Assembly: GCA_028284605.1 (NCBI GenBank)
Contig: JANQRL010000033.1
Coordinates: 1-64,000 of the forward strand
Source: Paracoccaceae bacterium
GTDB taxonomy: Bacteria > Pseudomonadota > Alphaproteobacteria > Rhodobacterales > Rhodobacteraceae
DNA length: 64,000 nt
Direction: 5' to 3'
The notes beneath the pieces are model-generated. The model was given only the letters and a program-made list of their open reading frames with translations, did no database searches and was not told where the DNA came from. Below are positions 61,691 to 64,000 of the stretch, in pieces (position 1 is the first letter of the stretch; each line of letters begins with the position of its first letter). A program made the position numbers and the translations under genes.

Positions 61691-62896
61691 ATGACCGACG
61701 TAACCCTCGACGATCTCGGGCGCCCGCTGATCCACGCCGTGGACGGGCTGGAAACGGTCGGGCTGACACCGCCGCCGGACCGGCACGGACAGTCGATCCG
61801 GGCGTGGATCCGCTCGCTGGGTGGCATCCAGAAGGAGGGCGTGACGCTTTCCGGCCTCACCGGCCGCGCCTGGCGCTTCGCCTCCGACGAGGGCGCGCAT
61901 CTGGGCGGCCAGGATCAGGCGCCGAACCCGCTCAGCTATGTCAGTGTCGGGATGGCCGGCGCCTTCATGACCGAGCTTCTGGCCCTGGCCCGGGCGCGGG
62001 GCATCGCGCTCAAGGACCCGGTGCTGGTGCTGGAAAACTTCTACTACCGCGACGGGTCGTTTCCGAAGGGCACGATGATCTCGGGCGCGCTGCCGCCGGA
62101 GGTTTCGCTCGACGTCTCCAGCACCAGTGCCGCACACGACGAGATGCAGCAGCTCCTGATGGACGCGGTGGCGGCGGCGCCGGTCAACGGTCTGGTGCGC
62201 GACCCGAAGGACAGCCTCTTCACCCTGACCCACAACACCACCCGGATCGCCCCGGCCCATGTCGCCGCACTCGACGGTGCCGCCCTGCCCGACCCCGGCG
62301 ACCCGATTGCCGCGCTCAGGCCCACGGCCGATGCCGACACCCATCAGCCGCTCGCCGAGAAGGTGATGTCGGAGGACGACATGGCGGCGCGGATCAAGGC
62401 CGACCCGCCGCCGGCGCCGACCCTCGACGGCAGCAAGAAGCTCCTGCACCTGCGGACCTATTGCCGCCTGAACGCCGATGGCACCTATCACTGCCTGCGC
62501 GAGCAATATGCCCAGAGCTCCTCGTCCTGGACCTTCACCGTGGACGACCGCGCCGACAGCCGCGACGCGATCGCGCCCGATTCCGGCAGCTACTTCGCCA
62601 TCGGCCTCGCCTTCTGCTTCATGACCCAGATCGGCCGTTTCGCCCATATGGCCAAGCATCCGCTCCACGCCTACCGCGTCGTGCAGGACCTGCACTTCAC
62701 CCTCGGCGGCGCGTCCTCGGGCACCGGCAAGGGCGGCACTGCCGATCCGGTGGAGACCCATGTCTTCATGGATTCGGAGACCGACGACGCCACCGTGCAG
62801 GACATCGTGCGGGTCGCGGAGCGCACCTGCTTTCTGCACGCGCTCTGCCGCGACCGGGCCAAGGTCAAGCTGCGCCGCGAACCGATCGGAGCCTGA
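61691..62896 (+). CDS. Tandem OsmC-family protein
   Basis: A 401-residue protein made of two OsmC/Ohr-like parts. The first (about residues 35-190, NPLSYVSVGMAGAFMTELL) lacks the usual first Cys. The second (about 255-400) has both: IGLAFCFMTQIG and AERTCFLHALCRD. OsmC-type proteins reduce organic hydroperoxides or act on thioesters through these cysteines. The duplication with one dead half is unusual. It follows the TauE/SafE gene by 22 bp. Confidence 0.82.
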   Translation: MTDVTLDDLGRPLIHAVDGLETVGLTPPPDRHGQSIRAWIRSLGGIQKEGVTLSGLTGRAWRFASDEGAHLGGQDQAPNPLSYVSVGMAGAFMTELLALARARGIALKDPVLVLENFYYRDGSFPKGTMISGALPPEVSLDVSSTSAAHDEMQQLLMDAVAAAPVNGLVRDPKDSLFTLTHNTTRIAPAHVAALDGAALPDPGDPIAALRPTADADTHQPLAEKVMSEDDMAARIKADPPPAPTLDGSKKLLHLRTYCRLNADGTYHCLREQYAQSSSSWTFTVDDRADSRDAIAPDSGSYFAIGLAFCFMTQIGRFAHMAKHPLHAYRVVQDLHFTLGGASSGTGKGGTADPVETHVFMDSETDDATVQDIVRVAERTCFLHALCRDRAKVKLRREPIGA

Positions 62897-62902
62897 CGGG
62901 GA

Positions 62903-63655
62903 TCACCCGGTCAGGCCGACCCGGATCAGGTTCACCGAGATCACGAAGAGCGCGATCTCTACGATGACGAAGAAGATGCGCTCCGGGATGATCCGGGTGA
63001 TCCGGTAGCCGAGCCAGGCCCCGAAGATCGCCATCGGCGCCAGGGTGAGAACGGTCCGCATGTCGCCCCATTCGATCAGGCCCAGGGCCAGGTAGGGCGG
63101 GACCTTCATGACGTTGATCGTGGCGAAGAGGATCGTCGAGGTTCCGGCAAAGGCCATCTTCGGCAGTTGCTGGGGCAGGACATACATCTGATAGGCCGGT
63201 CCCCCGGCGTGAGAGACGAAGCTGGTGAAGCCCGACACCGACCCCCAGACGAGCCCGCGGGGCACATCGGCCGGACGCGGCGTCGATTTGCCCATGAACC
63301 GGATGCGCAGCCGGATGGTGAGGAAGGCCAGCCCGATACAGCCGATCACCACCCGGACCATGTCGTCATCGGTCAGATCGAACAGCATGTAGCCGGCGAA
63401 GATGCCGATAGCCGAGGCCGGGATCAGGATGGCGAGGTTCCGGGCCGAATAGGAATGGCGGTAGATCCAGACGCCGTAGATGTCCGAGATCAGGTAGACG
63501 GGCAAGAGCAGCCCCGCTGCCTGCAACGGCGACATGACAAGCGACATGGTCGGCACGCTCAGAAGGGCGATCATCGGCAGGCCGCCCTTGGAGCCGCCGA
63601 CGAAGAGCGCCGCCGCGAAGGCCGCGACCCAGAACAGAACCGGGTCCACCGTCAC
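62903..63655 (-). CDS. TauE/SafE-family permease (2)
   Basis: A 250-residue permease with about seven or eight hydrophobic segments, VGGSKGGLPMIALLS near residue 20 and GFTSFVSHAGGPAYQMYVLP near residue 144, typical of TauE/SafE proteins. It converges on the OsmC gene (6-bp gap). It is clearly different in sequence from the copy at 60904, so this is not a recent duplication. Confidence 0.88.
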   Translation of the reverse strand: MTVDPVLFWVAAFAAALFVGGSKGGLPMIALLSVPTMSLVMSPLQAAGLLLPVYLISDIYGVWIYRHSYSARNLAILIPASAIGIFAGYMLFDLTDDDMVRVVIGCIGLAFLTIRLRIRFMGKSTPRPADVPRGLVWGSVSGFTSFVSHAGGPAYQMYVLPQQLPKMAFAGTSTILFATINVMKVPPYLALGLIEWGDMRTVLTLAPMAIFGAWLGYRITRIIPERIFFVIVEIALFVISVNLIRVGLTG

Positions 63656-63691
63656 CGCCCGGCCCAGCGATCCGTTGTCATGTCATGCGCC

Positions 63692-64000
63692 TCACGCCGC
63701 CCAGAGCCTGGCGATGGTGTCGAAGGCGCCGGTGCCGTGCTCGGTCCGCTTGGCCTCGGTGATGTCGCCCCAGTCCACGACCGCCTTCCGATAGGCCGGG
63801 CGGGCCGCGATCCGGGCGTACCAGTCGTTCAGCGGTGCCATTTCGGCCCAGAGCGGGGCCATCATGAAAGATTCCATGCGGCGCAGATAGACGACCAGCG
63901 CGATATCGGCCAGCGAATAGCTGTCGCCGGCGAGCCAGTCGTGATCTGTCAACCGGGCGTTCATATCCTCGAAGAGCCCCCGGAAGGTCTTCAGCGCCCC
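63692..64000 (-). CDS. Glutathione S-transferase, partial (C-terminal domain)
   Basis: The frame is open to the end of the window, so the N-terminal thioredoxin-like domain lies outside. The visible 102 residues include DHDWLAGDSYSLADIALVVYL, the N-capping SLADI motif of GST C-terminal domains, and WYARIAARPAYRKAV. It lies 36 bp upstream of the TauE/SafE gene on the same strand. Confidence 0.85.
   Translation of the reverse strand, partial: GALKTFRGLFEDMNARLTDHDWLAGDSYSLADIALVVYLRRMESFMMAPLWAEMAPLNDWYARIAARPAYRKAVVDWGDITEAKRTEHGTGAFDTIARLWAA

Overview
The window is GC-rich and gene-dense, with long co-directional runs and frequent 1-14 bp gene overlaps. Gene content and control sites point to an alphaproteobacterium of the Rhodobacterales/roseobacter type: an NADP-linked group 3b hydrogenase, a heme/TonB locus preceded by CGA-N9-TCA iron boxes, ATP-type PckA, a BKACE enzyme, and LacI/GntR/IclR-controlled catabolic islands. 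This lineage call is inference. I see no rRNA, tRNA, CRISPR array, transposase or phage gene.

Layout: (1) 2-4295 (+): end of a group 3b [NiFe]-hydrogenase operon (beta, a stand-alone cyclic-nucleotide-binding-domain protein, gamma, delta, alpha, maturation protease). (2) 4344-4458: five consecutive perfect palindromes of 20-22 bp with centres 24, 24, 23 and 24 bp apart, followed by the promoter of an MntABCD/TroABCD-type Mn/Zn ABC importer (4644-8560). (3) 8896-15791 (-): one long run holding a siderophore-interacting protein, a small secreted protein, a DMT permease, a two-gene SufC-SufB/D pair and modABC. (4) 16452-25623: heme/iron acquisition, with HmuS, an alpha/beta hydrolase, ExbB-ExbD-ExbD-TonB, an ABM-fold heme-oxygenase-like protein and HmuTUV. 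Four CGA-N9-TCA boxes sit at the promoters of regions 3 and 4, so the SufCB pair may be part of the iron regulon. The outer-membrane heme receptor is not in the window.

(5) 25828-43066 is the most unusual region, a catabolic island. It combines a type I Baeyer-Villiger monooxygenase, a metallo-beta-lactamase-fold hydrolase (candidate lactonase), a PRISE-type enone reductase, three SDR dehydrogenases, an iron-type alcohol dehydrogenase, an aldehyde dehydrogenase, a BKACE beta-keto-acid cleavage enzyme, a cupin, and a sugar-type (CUT2) ABC importer whose ATPase is fused to one permease. The enzyme set reads as: cyclic (allylic) alcohol -> enone -> saturated ketone -> lactone -> hydroxy acid -> oxo acid -> diacid. 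A CGTATTACG palindrome recurs at its promoters, lies between -35 and -10 at two of them, and fits the TnGT-N3-ACnA pattern of FadR-type GntR proteins. The island encodes a GntR and an IclR regulator.

(6) pckA (43226-44830) has two GCGCTAAC half-sites 21 bp apart upstream. (7) 44827-56401 (-) is a ten-gene operon: beta-hydroxyacid dehydrogenase, GST, creatinase/DddP-like M24 protein, E1alpha, E1beta, lipoyl-E2, semialdehyde dehydrogenase, a second lipoyl-less E2, and a 2Fe-2S + Moco hydroxylase pair. It diverges from a LacI regulator followed by an amidohydrolase. The same GCAAnCGnTTGC operator appears twice in that divergent promoter and again at 59630, between two further alpha/beta hydrolases. 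The plus-strand branch there continues with a TauE/SafE permease and a tandem-OsmC protein. The substrate of this second, LacI-controlled island is unknown. The window ends in a second TauE/SafE gene and a truncated GST gene.
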